64,000 nucleotides of DNA, taken from CALOCV01 sp942491955. Lineage in GTDB: Bacteria > Chlamydiota > Chlamydiia > Chlamydiales > CALOCV01. Below are positions 27,764-35,602 of this stretch, piece after piece (the stretch's first letter is position 1; each line of letters starts with the position of its first letter). The position numbers and the translations under genes were made by a program. The notes below the pieces were generated by a model. That model saw only the letters and a program-made list of their open reading frames with translations. It did not search any database and was not told the DNA's origin. The stretch lies in NCBI GenBank assembly GCA_942491955.1, contig CALOCV010000044.1:1-64000 (forward strand). Direction: 5' to 3'.

Positions 27764-28566
27764 ATAATCTTTTCACAACCAAAACAGCAAAAGCAACTAT
27801 AACCATATGTAGACTGGTATTTAGCTTTCTTTCGCAATTTTTCCATAACCTACGGCACTTCTCTAACCAGGCGAAAGAACGTTCCACAACCCATCTTTTA
27901 GGAATTATTTTAAATGTATGAAGCTCGCTCCGTTTTGCAACCTCTACTTTGCAGTGGAGAAGCTTTTCTACATTATTTGCAAATGGGTCCCCACTGTAAC
28001 CTCCATCTACAAGAACGTTTTCTACATCCGATAAAACATCTTCATGCAATGAAAACATTTCCAAGGCCCCGCCTCGATCAGTAATATTTGCAGTCGTGAT
28101 ATGAATCGCATGCGGCAACCCTTGTGTATCGACAGCAATATGACGCTTGATCCCTGATACTTTCTTCCCTGCATCATAACCTTTCTCTTGAGCTGTATCA
28201 GTATTTTTTACGCTCTGTGCATCAACAATAATAAAACTAGTTTTTCTTTCCGTCCATTGCTTTGTCGGACCTCTCCAACCAATTTTTTTTAAAATTTTTT
28301 CAAGAGTGCTAACTGAGCTATCATTTTTCTTTTCGCTCCAGACGCTAAAATAATAGTGGCATGTACGCCATTTAGGGAACTCTTTTGGCAACATTCGCCA
28401 TTGACATCCACTTTTTTAAAACATACAAAACCCCACGGAACACATCATATAAATCAATGCTTCGAGGGCGAGTTTTCTTGCGCGCAGATTCAAGAGTAGG
28501 CTTAATCTTGTCAAATTGTTCGCGATTGATATCGCTTGGGTAGGAATGAGTCACGGCGATCTCCAA
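27762..28566 (-). CDS. IS5-family transposase in two frames
   Basis: The first frame (28566–28372) encodes the helix-turn-helix N-terminus (SYPSDINREQFDKIKPTLESARKK and YDVFRGVLYVLKKW). The DDE catalytic part (to 27762) is in the next frame: IIVDAQSVKNTD (first Asp), VLVDGGYSGDPF (second Asp) and WVVERSFAWLEKCRRLWKNCE (Glu). The two frames overlap by 23 bp. The join needs a +1 (or −2) change near the A6 run in TTTTAAAAAAGTGG, after which SGCQWRMLPKEFPKW continues correctly. Two-frame transposases are normal in the IS427 group, so this may be programmed slippage and not damage. Confidence 0.82.
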
Positions 28567-28659
28567 AACAAAATGCTGAAAAATAAACCTTATATACTTT
28601 TCAAGAGATTTTGAACAGGTTCTAAGAGTTGAGTTAAAAATGATGCTTCCATGGGGGCG

Positions 28660-28890
28660 TCATGAAATACGAGCAAATACGAAATTTGTTAAATAGTGTC
28701 GTCGTAAGATTTTAGCCCAAAGCACAAGACACCTGATATGCACAGCAGCCAGGAAAGATGCTGTGTTTTTGGCATATCTCGTTGCTATCCCTCTCCATCG
28801 CTTGAGATGAAGGAATGCGTTCTCAATAAGACGACGCAATCGATAAAGATGGCTATCACAATTTCTTTTTACTTTTCTATAAATGGCTCA
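28660..28890 (-). pseudogene. Second IS5-type transposase, C-terminal remnant
   Basis: In the minus frame ending with TGA at 28660 the sequence reads YRKVKRNCDSHLYRLRRLIENAF, then WRGIATRYAKN and SFLAAVHIRCLVLWAK. This is the C-terminal signature of IS5-group transposases (ENxFxxLKxxRxIATRYxK, FLAAVHL). The N-terminal two thirds are missing. It comes from a different element than the adjacent IS. The following 28891–29042 stretch shows nothing else recognisable. Confidence 0.78.
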
Positions 28891-29042
28891 TTTTAGATTT
28901 TTCTTTTAAAAAAAATGTTCTAACCTTACACTGGTCCCGTGCAGCAACTTAGATCGGATTTACAAAGGCGAATAATTTTCCTTTTTTAAGTAGGCGCAAA
29001 AAAATAGGCCTCGTTTTTAATGATCGCAAGATAAGTAATCCC

Positions 29043-31313
29043 GTGGAAACAATATCATCATTTACTAGAAGATATACTAAATACTTTACATTTAAGCAAG
29101 AGACTTCTGTGCTTAAAGAAGAAGATCAAAAATTTGGTGCATTTGTCGGAGTTTTTGTCCCCTGTTTATTGATGCTTTTTGGGGTCATTATTTTTTTACG
29201 GCTCGGTTGGATAGTGGGTCAAGTTGGGTTGCTTACTTCGATATTTATTATTTTAATGTCCACGGTAATTACATTCATCTCCACCCTCTCAATGGCATCC
29301 ATTTCAACGAATATACAGGTAGGAAAAGGGGGGATTTATTACATCATTTCTCGATCCTTAGGGATTGAAGTGGGTTCTGCCGTAGGTATTCCTCTTTATT
29401 TAAGGCAAGCGTTATCCATTGCATTTTGTTGTGTTGGTTTTGCAGAATCATTACACGATTTAGTACCGTCTTGGTCGATAACAAATATTGGATTAGGAAC
29501 ACTTGGAGTACTTACGTTGGTGGCGTATACCTCAGTCAAAGGCGCTTTGAAAATTCAAGTCGCTATCTTTGTCATCCTTATTTTTTCTTTTATTTCTCTT
29601 TTCACCGGTGGCAAAGTGCAGCCCATGCACCCAGATACTTTCACCTCAGTTAGTTCACATATCGGTTTTTGGGCAATATTTGCGATTTTCTTCCCAGCAA
29701 TGACGGGCGTGGAATCGATCGTTTCCCTATCTGGGGATTTGAAGAATCCGAGTCGATCGATTCCCTTAGGAACCATTGCAGCTTCGATTGTCTCATTCAT
29801 TACGTACACCTCGATTGCTATATTTCTAGCCTGGAACGTTCCTTTGGATCGATTGGCCAACGACCCATTAATCTTACAGGATGTAGCTTCCATTCCCTCT
29901 CTTATTATCCTTGGTATATGGGGAGCTACGTTATCGAGTGTACTTGGCGGTCTATTGAGTGCACCAAGGACATTACAGGCAATTTCAGATGATGGCATTT
30001 TGCCTAAATTTTTGGGTAAAACATATGGAGCCACACAAGAGCCAAGGATCGCAACATTTGTGACGTTCGTTATCGCATTTTTAGGAATCTATTTTGGTAG
30101 CATTAATATCATCGCTCCTGTGATGACGATGATTTGCCTGGTCTCTTACGGTGTCCTGAACCTGTCATCGGGTATTGAAACGCTCATGTCAAATCCAAGT
30201 TGGCGTCCACTCTTTCGCGTCCATTGGATTGTCTCCATTATCGGGGCATTACTTTGCCTTCTTACGATGTTGATGATTGATGCGGGTATTGCCATTGTGT
30301 CCTTGCTAGGAGTGATAGCTCTGTATCTTGCTGTCAAAAGAAACAAATTCCAAGGGTCATGGGCTGATATCCGGCAAGGAATTTTAATGTTCATTTCTAG
30401 GTTTACCATTTACGAATTGGCATATGGGCCCAGTTTCTCCAAATCTTGGCGCCCTCATTTTTTGGTATTCACTAAATCTTCTGAAGAATACTCCCATAAT
30501 TTACTATCTTTCACAGAGGCTGTTAGCCAATCCAAGAGTTTTTTAACAATGGCCTCTTTTATTTCAGACATGCGCATTGATGCGGATAAAAGGAATCGAT
30601 TGAGTGAAATGATCTCGAAGCGATTTAAAAGCAAAAATATCCACGCTTTTGTCGATGTTAACGAAGGAGAAAAAGTTCCGTTAGAGATGCGTCAGATGTT
30701 GAAGTATTACGGGCTTGGCCCTTTAAAACCGAATACTGTTTTATTCGGCGGTATTACATCAGGTAGTGATGCTAAGGAATTTTCTGAAACGATTAAATGT
30801 GCTCTTGATCGTGGATACAATATTGTTATTGTGAACGATGAAAAAGAATCTGCATCTGAGGCAACCCGGAATCTAGCGAATGATGATATACACGTTTGGT
30901 GGGATGATGAAGATCAGGATAGTTCAGAACTCATGTTGGTATTTGCTCACATGATACAAAGAAATCCTGATCGAAGAAAATGTAGAATCTGTCTCAAAGC
31001 GATTGTTGAAGACGAACGGGCAAGGGAAGGGAAGATGAAGTATTTTCAAGAGTTAAGTATAAAATTAAGATTACCGCTTATAATTGATGTTTATGTCTCC
31101 TCAGAAAAGAACATTCGGTTCCAATTTGTCAGAACATTTTCTGCTGAGGCAGATATTGTTTTTATGTCGTTTAAGCAACCCAAAGAGGAAATTGCATCGG
31201 AAGAATCTTATACCGAGTATTTAAAAACACTCTCCAAAATCACGGATGATAATCCCAATGTCGTTTTGGTCCTAAGTTCAGAGCACACCCCTCTTGAATC
31301 GATCTTATTGTAG
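29043..31313 (+). CDS. SLC12-like cation–chloride cotransporter / APC-superfamily permease
   Basis: A 756-residue protein with about 12 hydrophobic segments in residues 35–435, starting with FVPCLLMLFGVIIFLRLGWIVGQ, the first-helix signature of the SLC12 family. Other marks are GKGGIYYIISRSLG, FFPAMTGVESIVSLSGDLKNPSRSIPLGT and the GGLLSAPRTLQAISDDG segment. The C-terminal ~320 residues are cytoplasmic and resemble the SLC12 regulatory domain. Start is GTG at 29043. Bacterial SLC12-like proteins are uncommon and their substrates uncertain; electroneutral chloride-coupled cation or amino-acid transport is the best guess. Confidence 0.82.
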   Translation: METISSFTRRYTKYFTFKQETSVLKEEDQKFGAFVGVFVPCLLMLFGVIIFLRLGWIVGQVGLLTSIFIILMSTVITFISTLSMASISTNIQVGKGGIYYIISRSLGIEVGSAVGIPLYLRQALSIAFCCVGFAESLHDLVPSWSITNIGLGTLGVLTLVAYTSVKGALKIQVAIFVILIFSFISLFTGGKVQPMHPDTFTSVSSHIGFWAIFAIFFPAMTGVESIVSLSGDLKNPSRSIPLGTIAASIVSFITYTSIAIFLAWNVPLDRLANDPLILQDVASIPSLIILGIWGATLSSVLGGLLSAPRTLQAISDDGILPKFLGKTYGATQEPRIATFVTFVIAFLGIYFGSINIIAPVMTMICLVSYGVLNLSSGIETLMSNPSWRPLFRVHWIVSIIGALLCLLTMLMIDAGIAIVSLLGVIALYLAVKRNKFQGSWADIRQGILMFISRFTIYELAYGPSFSKSWRPHFLVFTKSSEEYSHNLLSFTEAVSQSKSFLTMASFISDMRIDADKRNRLSEMISKRFKSKNIHAFVDVNEGEKVPLEMRQMLKYYGLGPLKPNTVLFGGITSGSDAKEFSETIKCALDRGYNIVIVNDEKESASEATRNLANDDIHVWWDDEDQDSSELMLVFAHMIQRNPDRRKCRICLKAIVEDERAREGKMKYFQELSIKLRLPLIIDVYVSSEKNIRFQFVRTFSAEADIVFMSFKQPKEEIASEESYTEYLKTLSKITDDNPNVVLVLSSEHTPLESILL

Positions 31314-31348
31314 TCGGTCCCTGCCGCGAAAAAGCAGTACAACCAAAT

Positions 31349-31387
31349 AGTGATACCAATCCTAATCAATATAGGATTGGTATCACT
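31349..31387. repeat. Perfect hairpin AGTGATACCAATCCTA
   Basis: Sixteen base pairs of perfect inverted repeat (31349–31364 with 31372–31387) and a 7-base loop, 36 bp after the transporter stop. It could end transcription, but it lacks a T-run. The ATACCAAT core matches the ends of the palindromic element just downstream, so it may be a collapsed copy. Confidence 0.65.
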
Positions 31388-31415
31388 CGATGAGTAGCCG
31401 TGTCGGTTTGAACTT

Positions 31416-31577
31416 ATACCAATTCCGGTAAGAAAATGCATAAAGTGGATTCAGGATTTTTTTGCGAAATTTGTTTTGGAGATCGCAGCAAACTCTTGTG
31501 AGTTTGCAAGATAGAAAAACAGATTGCGCAAAGAAAGATGAAGATCAATTTGTGCACTTTCTTACCGGAATTGGTAT
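31416..31577. repeat. Palindromic miniature element, reference copy
   Basis: A 162-bp non-coding element with inverted ends ATACCAATTCCGGTAAGAAA...TTTCTTACCGGAATTGGTAT, an internal palindrome CAAACTCTTGTGAGTTTG and no reading frame. Other copies: one end of the array at 8374–9445, a truncated one at 39557–39618 and a variant at 56398–56555. The right end touches the stop codon of the glutaredoxin gene, so that gene's stop lies at the insertion boundary. It fits the description of a MITE. The mobilising transposase is not identified. Confidence 0.85.
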
Positions 31578-31939
31578 TATAGAGGTTGTTCGATATTTTC
31601 TTCCAACCATTGGATGATGAGATCGGAATCGTATAAAGGTGCATTATTGATCCATAAGCAGGGAACGCGGGCTTTGCCTGTCAATCCCATTAATTCTGCT
31701 CGAGTCGCAGGATTGCGTTGGATATCCTTCAGATGAATAGCAATTCCGCTCATATTGAGATAACGGATGACTTTTTGAGAATAAGGGCAATTGATCTTAT
31801 AGTAGAGCGTAAGAGCCCATGATTCTAGTTGGATAGCGACCGTTTCTTTTTCTACAACATTTTCCGTCCCAAAAAGGGGTCCGCTCAATGCAAATAAAAG
31901 AGAACAAAGAATAAAACGGGTCAATAATCGAGATTTCAT
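31577..31939 (-). CDS. Exported glutaredoxin-like protein
   Basis: About 120 residues from the ATG at 31939 (MKSRLLTRFILCSLLFALSG), a good signal peptide. An upstream ATG at 31951 is an alternative. The mature part is a glutaredoxin/GST-N fold: LTLYYKINCPYSQKVIRYLN with the redox motif CPYS, KARVPCLWI (cis-proline) and LYDSDLIIQWLEEN. An exported glutaredoxin is unusual, because glutathione chemistry is normally cytoplasmic. Periplasmic thiol exchange is the likely role. Its stop abuts a palindromic element. Confidence 0.8.
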   Translation of the reverse strand: MKSRLLTRFILCSLLFALSGPLFGTENVVEKETVAIQLESWALTLYYKINCPYSQKVIRYLNMSGIAIHLKDIQRNPATRAELMGLTGKARVPCLWINNAPLYDSDLIIQWLEENIEQPL

Positions 31940-32090
31940 AAATACCTCCACAAATAATTCTTAAAAATTAATCCTAATAGTAAAAAAATTACTAAATTTG
32001 CAGATTTTGTACAACGAAATTCTTTTAACTCAAAGAGTTGGATGGATGTACATGGGTCGATAGGGTTTATAAAATGGAAGAAACGTTGCT

Positions 32091-32778
32091 CTATAGCATG
32101 CCGAGTTTTACAAAAAAAGTGCGGAGTTCATCATTTTCGGGCTTATCAAAGGCACCCTGTCCATGAAGCCAACGGACGTAGCTAGATGGGATTTCAGATA
32201 ACGGTTTCCCTTGGTGTTTTCCAAAGGGCATGCGTTGCAATTTCTTTGGCGTTTTCATTAGGGTAAGAACTTGTTCGATATGGAGGTCGTCCGTCATTGC
32301 CTGGAACACCTTATGAAGAACCATCACATCGTCTAGAGCTCTGTGGGCATTATTTGCGGCAATTCCATAGACTTCCCGTAGGAATTGCAGGGTATGTCGG
32401 GGAAGGTCTTTGCGGTAGCGTCTTGCCCACTTTAAGGTGTCGAAGGTTTCAATAGCAGGAAAAGGAACTTCCGATCGCGCACATTCTCTTTTTAAGAAGG
32501 GGAGATCAAAGGCATCGTTGTTGTGAGCAATAAGAACGGCACCATCTCCGCAGAAGGCAAAAAAATCGAGAATCACATCGGCGAAAGGGGGCTTGCTTGA
32601 CCATCTCATCGGTGATGTTATGGATGGCGGTTGCATCAGGTGGGATGGAGATTCCTGGATGAATGAAACTCTCAAAGGTTTTATCAAGTGTCGCATCATA
32701 GGCAGCGATTTCAATGATGCGGTCTCCTTCACGGATTCCCGTTGTCTCTGTATCGTAAAAAATAGCTCTTTTGTTCAT
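32091..32778 (-). pseudogene. DnaQ-like 3'-5' exonuclease, frameshifted
   Basis: Frame one (32778 to ~32590) gives IFYDTETTGIREGDRIIEIAAYD (ExoI motif with DTET) and HNITDEMV. The next frame gives LIAHNNDAFDLPFLKRE (ExoII), NNAHRALDDVMVL (ExoIII, HxxxxD) and a C-terminal MPFGKHQGKPLSEIPSSYVRWL (DUF3820-like) tail. One extra base in the GCCCCCTTT run near 32590 separates the two halves. All catalytic residues are otherwise present, so either this is a recent loss or a homopolymer sequencing error. Its start overlaps the upstream chaperone-like gene by 4 bp (ATGA). Confidence 0.78.
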
Positions 32779-33254
32779 GGTGTCGGGATATCTTCTCCTG
32801 CGTCCATCATTTGTTTTAGGAGGGTATCAATAGAGAGAGCGCCTGAAGCAACAACGCCAACCAGTTCTGCAAAAAGCTCTGTGACGGAGTCCACTGCTTG
32901 AAGATACGTATCGAGAAGAGAAAGGTTGATTTTCCCAGTTTGTGAAGGGATGACAAGGCGGTAGTAGATGGTATTCGAGAGTTCATCCATTCCCAATCCC
33001 GGCAGATCGAGTTGTTTATTAAGAAGATGAAGGAGTCGGGCAACATCGCTTTTTACCGTTTCGTCAAGAGAAAAAGGGAAAAACGTGATGATTTGCAAAA
33101 GGGTATTTTCTGGAAGGATACGAAGGAAGGTGGGAAATTCCCACTCTTTGATCTTTTTTGTAAAAACAATTTGGTTGGTTTCCTCTTGAATTTGGGCAAA
33201 AGGGATGGTTTGTCTTAGGTGACTAAGCAGTGTGGGGAGAGAAAGAGGGGTCAT
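32775..33254 (-). CDS. Small type III secretion chaperone-like protein (Mcsc/CT260-like)
   Basis: A 159-residue protein with the profile of class I type III secretion chaperones: an N-terminal helix (LPTLLSHLRQTI), beta strands around ENTLLQIITFFPF, and a helical end LDTYLQAVDSVTELFAELV. From memory, Chlamydia trachomatis encodes such a chaperone (CT260, Mcsc) directly beside dnaQ (CT261). The same arrangement here, with a 4-bp overlap, supports orthology. That comparison rests on gene order and general features, not on an alignment. Confidence 0.6.
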   Translation of the reverse strand: MTPLSLPTLLSHLRQTIPFAQIQEETNQIVFTKKIKEWEFPTFLRILPENTLLQIITFFPFSLDETVKSDVARLLHLLNKQLDLPGLGMDELSNTIYYRLVIPSQTGKINLSLLDTYLQAVDSVTELFAELVGVVASGALSIDTLLKQMMDAGEDIPTP

Positions 33255-33269
33255 TGAGGCTACCGGGGT

Positions 33270-33428
33270 TTAAAATTCCGCTTTGGGAAGGAGTCCTGGT
33301 TTTTCATAGGTTTGCGTTGGGTTGTTCGTGCAGGGAATAGTGGAGTAGTCTTCATCGCTGGGAAACCGGTAGCAGGAAGAGGAGATACCAATGAGGGCTA
33401 GGAGGAAGAATAGGCGAAAAAAATTCAC
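33270..33428 (-). CDS. Small lipoprotein
   Basis: From GTG at 33428 the product is about 52 residues: VNFFRLFFLLALIGISSSC is a compact lipoprotein signal with lipobox ISSSC, followed by a short hydrophilic, proline-containing tail. An ATG at 33488 would add 20 residues but spoil the signal peptide. It precedes the chaperone and exonuclease genes on the same strand with 15 bp between, so it is probably the first gene of that operon. Function unknown. Confidence 0.55.
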   Translation of the reverse strand: MNFFRLFFLLALIGISSSCYRFPSDEDYSTIPCTNNPTQTYEKPGLLPKAEF

Positions 33429-33498
33429 AAAACAACCACAAAATAACCGCAATTTTATGTGAAAAAGCCGTTTTCTGTCAAATGACATAAAAAATTCT

Positions 33499-33527
33499 TT
33501 GATTCTATAATAGAAAATAGATATAAT
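33499..33527 (+). promoter_or_regulatory. Sigma-70 type promoter of the EKPEEG-repeat gene
   Basis: TTGATT (33499–33504), exactly 17 bp, then a consensus TATAAT (33522–33527). A strong ribosome-binding site, AAGGAGATG, precedes the ATG at 33575. This is the best promoter match in the window and predicts strong constitutive-type expression. Confidence 0.75.
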
Positions 33528-33574
33528 CTATACTATATTTTATATAGTAAAACCATTGTTTTCAAGGAGATGTA

Positions 33575-34987
33575 ATGGAAAACACACAAAATATTAATCA
33601 ACAATTGCACGTTATTAATGAAGCGACAAGCCCAAGTTTTTCTCAACGCGGTCGGCTTGTGGCTGACAAAAAAAATAACTTGGTCAACTTAAACATCCTT
33701 CAGCGTGTTGTCTACTGGATTCGTGAAGGGGTTTCGAGTAAATTCAAAAGTGAGCTTTTAGAAAGAACACAAACAGTTCTCCATAAAGTTCAAGAAGATT
33801 TTGCCACGGCTTATAATGAGGAAGGAAAGTTAGTCTTGCAGAAGGGAAAGAACCCTTATGTAATGACCACCGAAAACCATGAATCCTTTGTTGCGCGTTT
33901 TAAGGCTATTTTAGTTAAAACAGGCGTATCCGTCGACGAAGCCAAGCTTCGCCCCGCAGAGCAGAAAAAGCCAGAAGAGGGTGAAAAGCCGATCGAAAAG
34001 CCAGAAGAGGGCGAAAAGCCAGAAGAGGGCGAAAAGCCAGAAGAGGGCGAAAAGCCAGAAGAGGGCGAAAAGCCAGAAGAGGGCGAAAAGCCAGAAGAGG
34101 GCGAAAAGCCAGAAGAGGGCGAAAAACCCATTGATACACCAAAACCTTTTGGTCAAAAACTGGATAATACATTGGAATCCATTGTTCAATGGCTCGATAA
34201 AATGGATGGTGCGATTGAGGCACGGAAGCGAAGCCTTTATCGGCCCAAACGTCCCGCTTTGACCAGTCTTCCTCTAAGAGTACAGAAAAATCTCTATCCA
34301 TCACAACAATTTTTATATAATTATTTAAGAACTTTTCTTACCATTGCTCATAAAACAGAACCCTCACAACGAAAACAAGTAATACAACAGTTAAATCAGG
34401 ATACAAAAACTGCTTTAGAATTAGAAAACAAAGACGATCTAAAAAGAGAAGAAATGCTCGTTATATTTACTAGTTTTGCAAAGAACATCCAAGGAAAAAG
34501 ACTTGAGGTGGTTGAAGATATTTGTGAAACGGCATTTAAAGTTGTTCTTGATGAGCATCCACAACCGCCGAAAAAGAAGTCGCAAACTAGTTCTTGGACA
34601 AGTTATTTAGGGACTGGAATAAGTACCCTGCGAAGTAAATTACCACACTGGCAAAATTCAAATACGCAAACCAACCCTCCTAGGATTCCTGTTTTGACCC
34701 AAGAGCAATACCAAATTTTAACTGAATCAGAAAAAAAATGTTACGATGTAATGAAGAAAGCAGCGGATATTGTGGATAGTCAAGATAGTGAAGATGAGAT
34801 CAAACGGCAATTGTTTGCTAAATTAGCTTCAATAGTGACCGAACATGATGACACAACCGGAAAATTCATACTTGACATCATTGCCGATCAACAATCTATT
34901 GAACAAATTCGAAATAAGATACAAACCGCTTATGAAGCTTGGGACCAATCAAGAAGCAAGCTGGTTAACGAAATCGTTAATGAATAA
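33575..34987 (+). CDS. Hypothetical protein with an EKPEEG repeat tract; effector-like
   Basis: A 470-residue protein without recognised domains. Residues ~1–125 are predicted globular and basic (GRLVADKKNNLVNLNILQRVV). Residues ~130–185 are a tandem tract of KPEEGE units, seven in a row plus one earlier. The rest is helical and charged. A central TSSWTSYLGTGISTL region is serine-rich. The layout, folded head plus acidic repeat linker plus helical tail, parallels the gene at 6537. Expression from a strong promoter and lack of a Sec signal suggest a type III effector or structural protein. A good terminator follows at 35013. Confidence 0.72.
   Translation: MENTQNINQQLHVINEATSPSFSQRGRLVADKKNNLVNLNILQRVVYWIREGVSSKFKSELLERTQTVLHKVQEDFATAYNEEGKLVLQKGKNPYVMTTENHESFVARFKAILVKTGVSVDEAKLRPAEQKKPEEGEKPIEKPEEGEKPEEGEKPEEGEKPEEGEKPEEGEKPEEGEKPEEGEKPIDTPKPFGQKLDNTLESIVQWLDKMDGAIEARKRSLYRPKRPALTSLPLRVQKNLYPSQQFLYNYLRTFLTIAHKTEPSQRKQVIQQLNQDTKTALELENKDDLKREEMLVIFTSFAKNIQGKRLEVVEDICETAFKVVLDEHPQPPKKKSQTSSWTSYLGTGISTLRSKLPHWQNSNTQTNPPRIPVLTQEQYQILTESEKKCYDVMKKAADIVDSQDSEDEIKRQLFAKLASIVTEHDDTTGKFILDIIADQQSIEQIRNKIQTAYEAWDQSRSKLVNEIVNE
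33998..34127 (+). repeat. 18-bp in-frame tandem repeat
   Basis: Seven almost perfect copies of an 18-bp unit (AAGCCAGAAGAGGGCGAA) encoding KPEEGE, with one further copy upstream at about 33967. Because the unit is a multiple of three, copy-number change alters linker length without breaking the frame. Near-identity at DNA level points to recent expansion. Confidence 0.9.
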
Positions 34988-35012
34988 TGGATAGGCGATT
35001 AAATCTTTAGAA

Positions 35013-35045
35013 GAAAACCAGGCATTGCTACAGTGCCTGGTTTTC
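35013..35045 (+). terminator. Bidirectional intrinsic terminator
   Basis: A 12-bp perfect stem GAAAACCAGGCA / TGCCTGGTTTTC (35013–35024 and 35034–35045) with a 9-base loop, followed by TATTCC on one side and flanked by A-rich sequence on the other. It lies between the converging genes at 33575 and 35461 and can serve both. Confidence 0.85.
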
Positions 35046-35461
35046 TATTCCTCTGTAGAAAATTCTTGTAAAGGAATTCTCCCCAAAGACGTGATGCCTT
35101 GAGGGGATTGGGTAAGGGCGAAGCCGACACCGTTGATGTCAAGAAGAAAGACGGTGACTTTTGGGGCAATGGGGCGTTGTTCGATGATTTTGATATTGCT
35201 TTCAACATTCATCGAAGTCATGCGGGCACTGAGGAGGCGTTTCGAGAGCCAGCTTAGTACAAGAAGGGCGATCAATATAAGAGCGAGGACGCCCATCATC
35301 TTCATGAATTCGGTAGCGAAGTCTTGGGTTTCGACTTTCTTTCCCTCTTCTAACAGTTCTTGATAGGGAGTTTGCGGAGGAATCCCCTCTTGCATTCCCT
35401 CTTCTCCAGATAGCAACGTTACAAAGACGAGAAATAAAATACTCAAAGGCCATTTCTGCAT
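35045..35461 (-). CDS. FliO-like membrane protein
   Basis: A 138-residue protein with a signal sequence (MQKWPLSILFLVFVTLLSG), a membrane segment (MMGVLALILIALLVLSWLSKRLL) and the FliO/FliZ C-terminal pattern IKIIEQRPIAPKVTVFLLDING, then GFALTQSPQGITSL. FliO helps to assemble the export gate of flagellar systems. Chlamydiae lack flagella but keep flagellar-type export homologues, so it may serve a type III-like apparatus. No other export gene is nearby. Confidence 0.65.
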   Translation of the reverse strand: MQKWPLSILFLVFVTLLSGEEGMQEGIPPQTPYQELLEEGKKVETQDFATEFMKMMGVLALILIALLVLSWLSKRLLSARMTSMNVESNIKIIEQRPIAPKVTVFLLDINGVGFALTQSPQGITSLGRIPLQEFSTEE

Positions 35462-35479
35462 AAATCACTTCCTGTTGGT

Positions 35480-35542
35480 TTGGGGTCAGGCCTGACATTC
35501 GGACATTTGAAACAAATGTCCGAATGTCAGGCCTGACCCCAA
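35480..35542. repeat. Long perfect hairpin with GGGGTCAGGCCTGACA ends
   Basis: A 29-bp perfect inverted repeat (35480–35508 and 35514–35542) with a five-base loop, starting TTGGGGTCAGGCCTGACATT. GGGGTCAG-type palindromes like this occur in many bacterial genomes as REP-like or REP-transposase-associated sequences. No transposase is nearby. It sits between the FliO-like gene and a divergent HAD gene. Confidence 0.85.
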
Positions 35543-35602
35543 TAACTCTTATACCATTTCAACGCATTGGGAATTTTTTTGCATCTTTGGTAAGCTTTTT
35601 TT

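Larger units (their letters stand above)
27226..28622 (-). mobile_element. IS5-family (IS427-like) insertion sequence with nested cassette
   Basis: Terminal inverted repeats GAGCCTGTTCAGAATCT (from 27226) and, on the opposite strand, GAACCTGTTCAAAATCTC (from 28622). A direct TAA flanks both sides (27223–27225 and 28623–28625), which fits the 3-bp TNA target duplication of the IS427 group. Without the 487-bp cassette nested between the left repeat and the transposase stop, the element would be about 910 bp, normal for this group. The flanking duplication indicates that the element moved here as a unit. Confidence 0.85.

Noticed and set aside
33856..34304. Minus-strand frames rich in GFSPSS, FALFWL or AFRPLL repeats
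   Set aside because: They are antisense shadows of the KPEEGE repeat in the plus-strand gene; periodic composition follows from the 18-bp unit.
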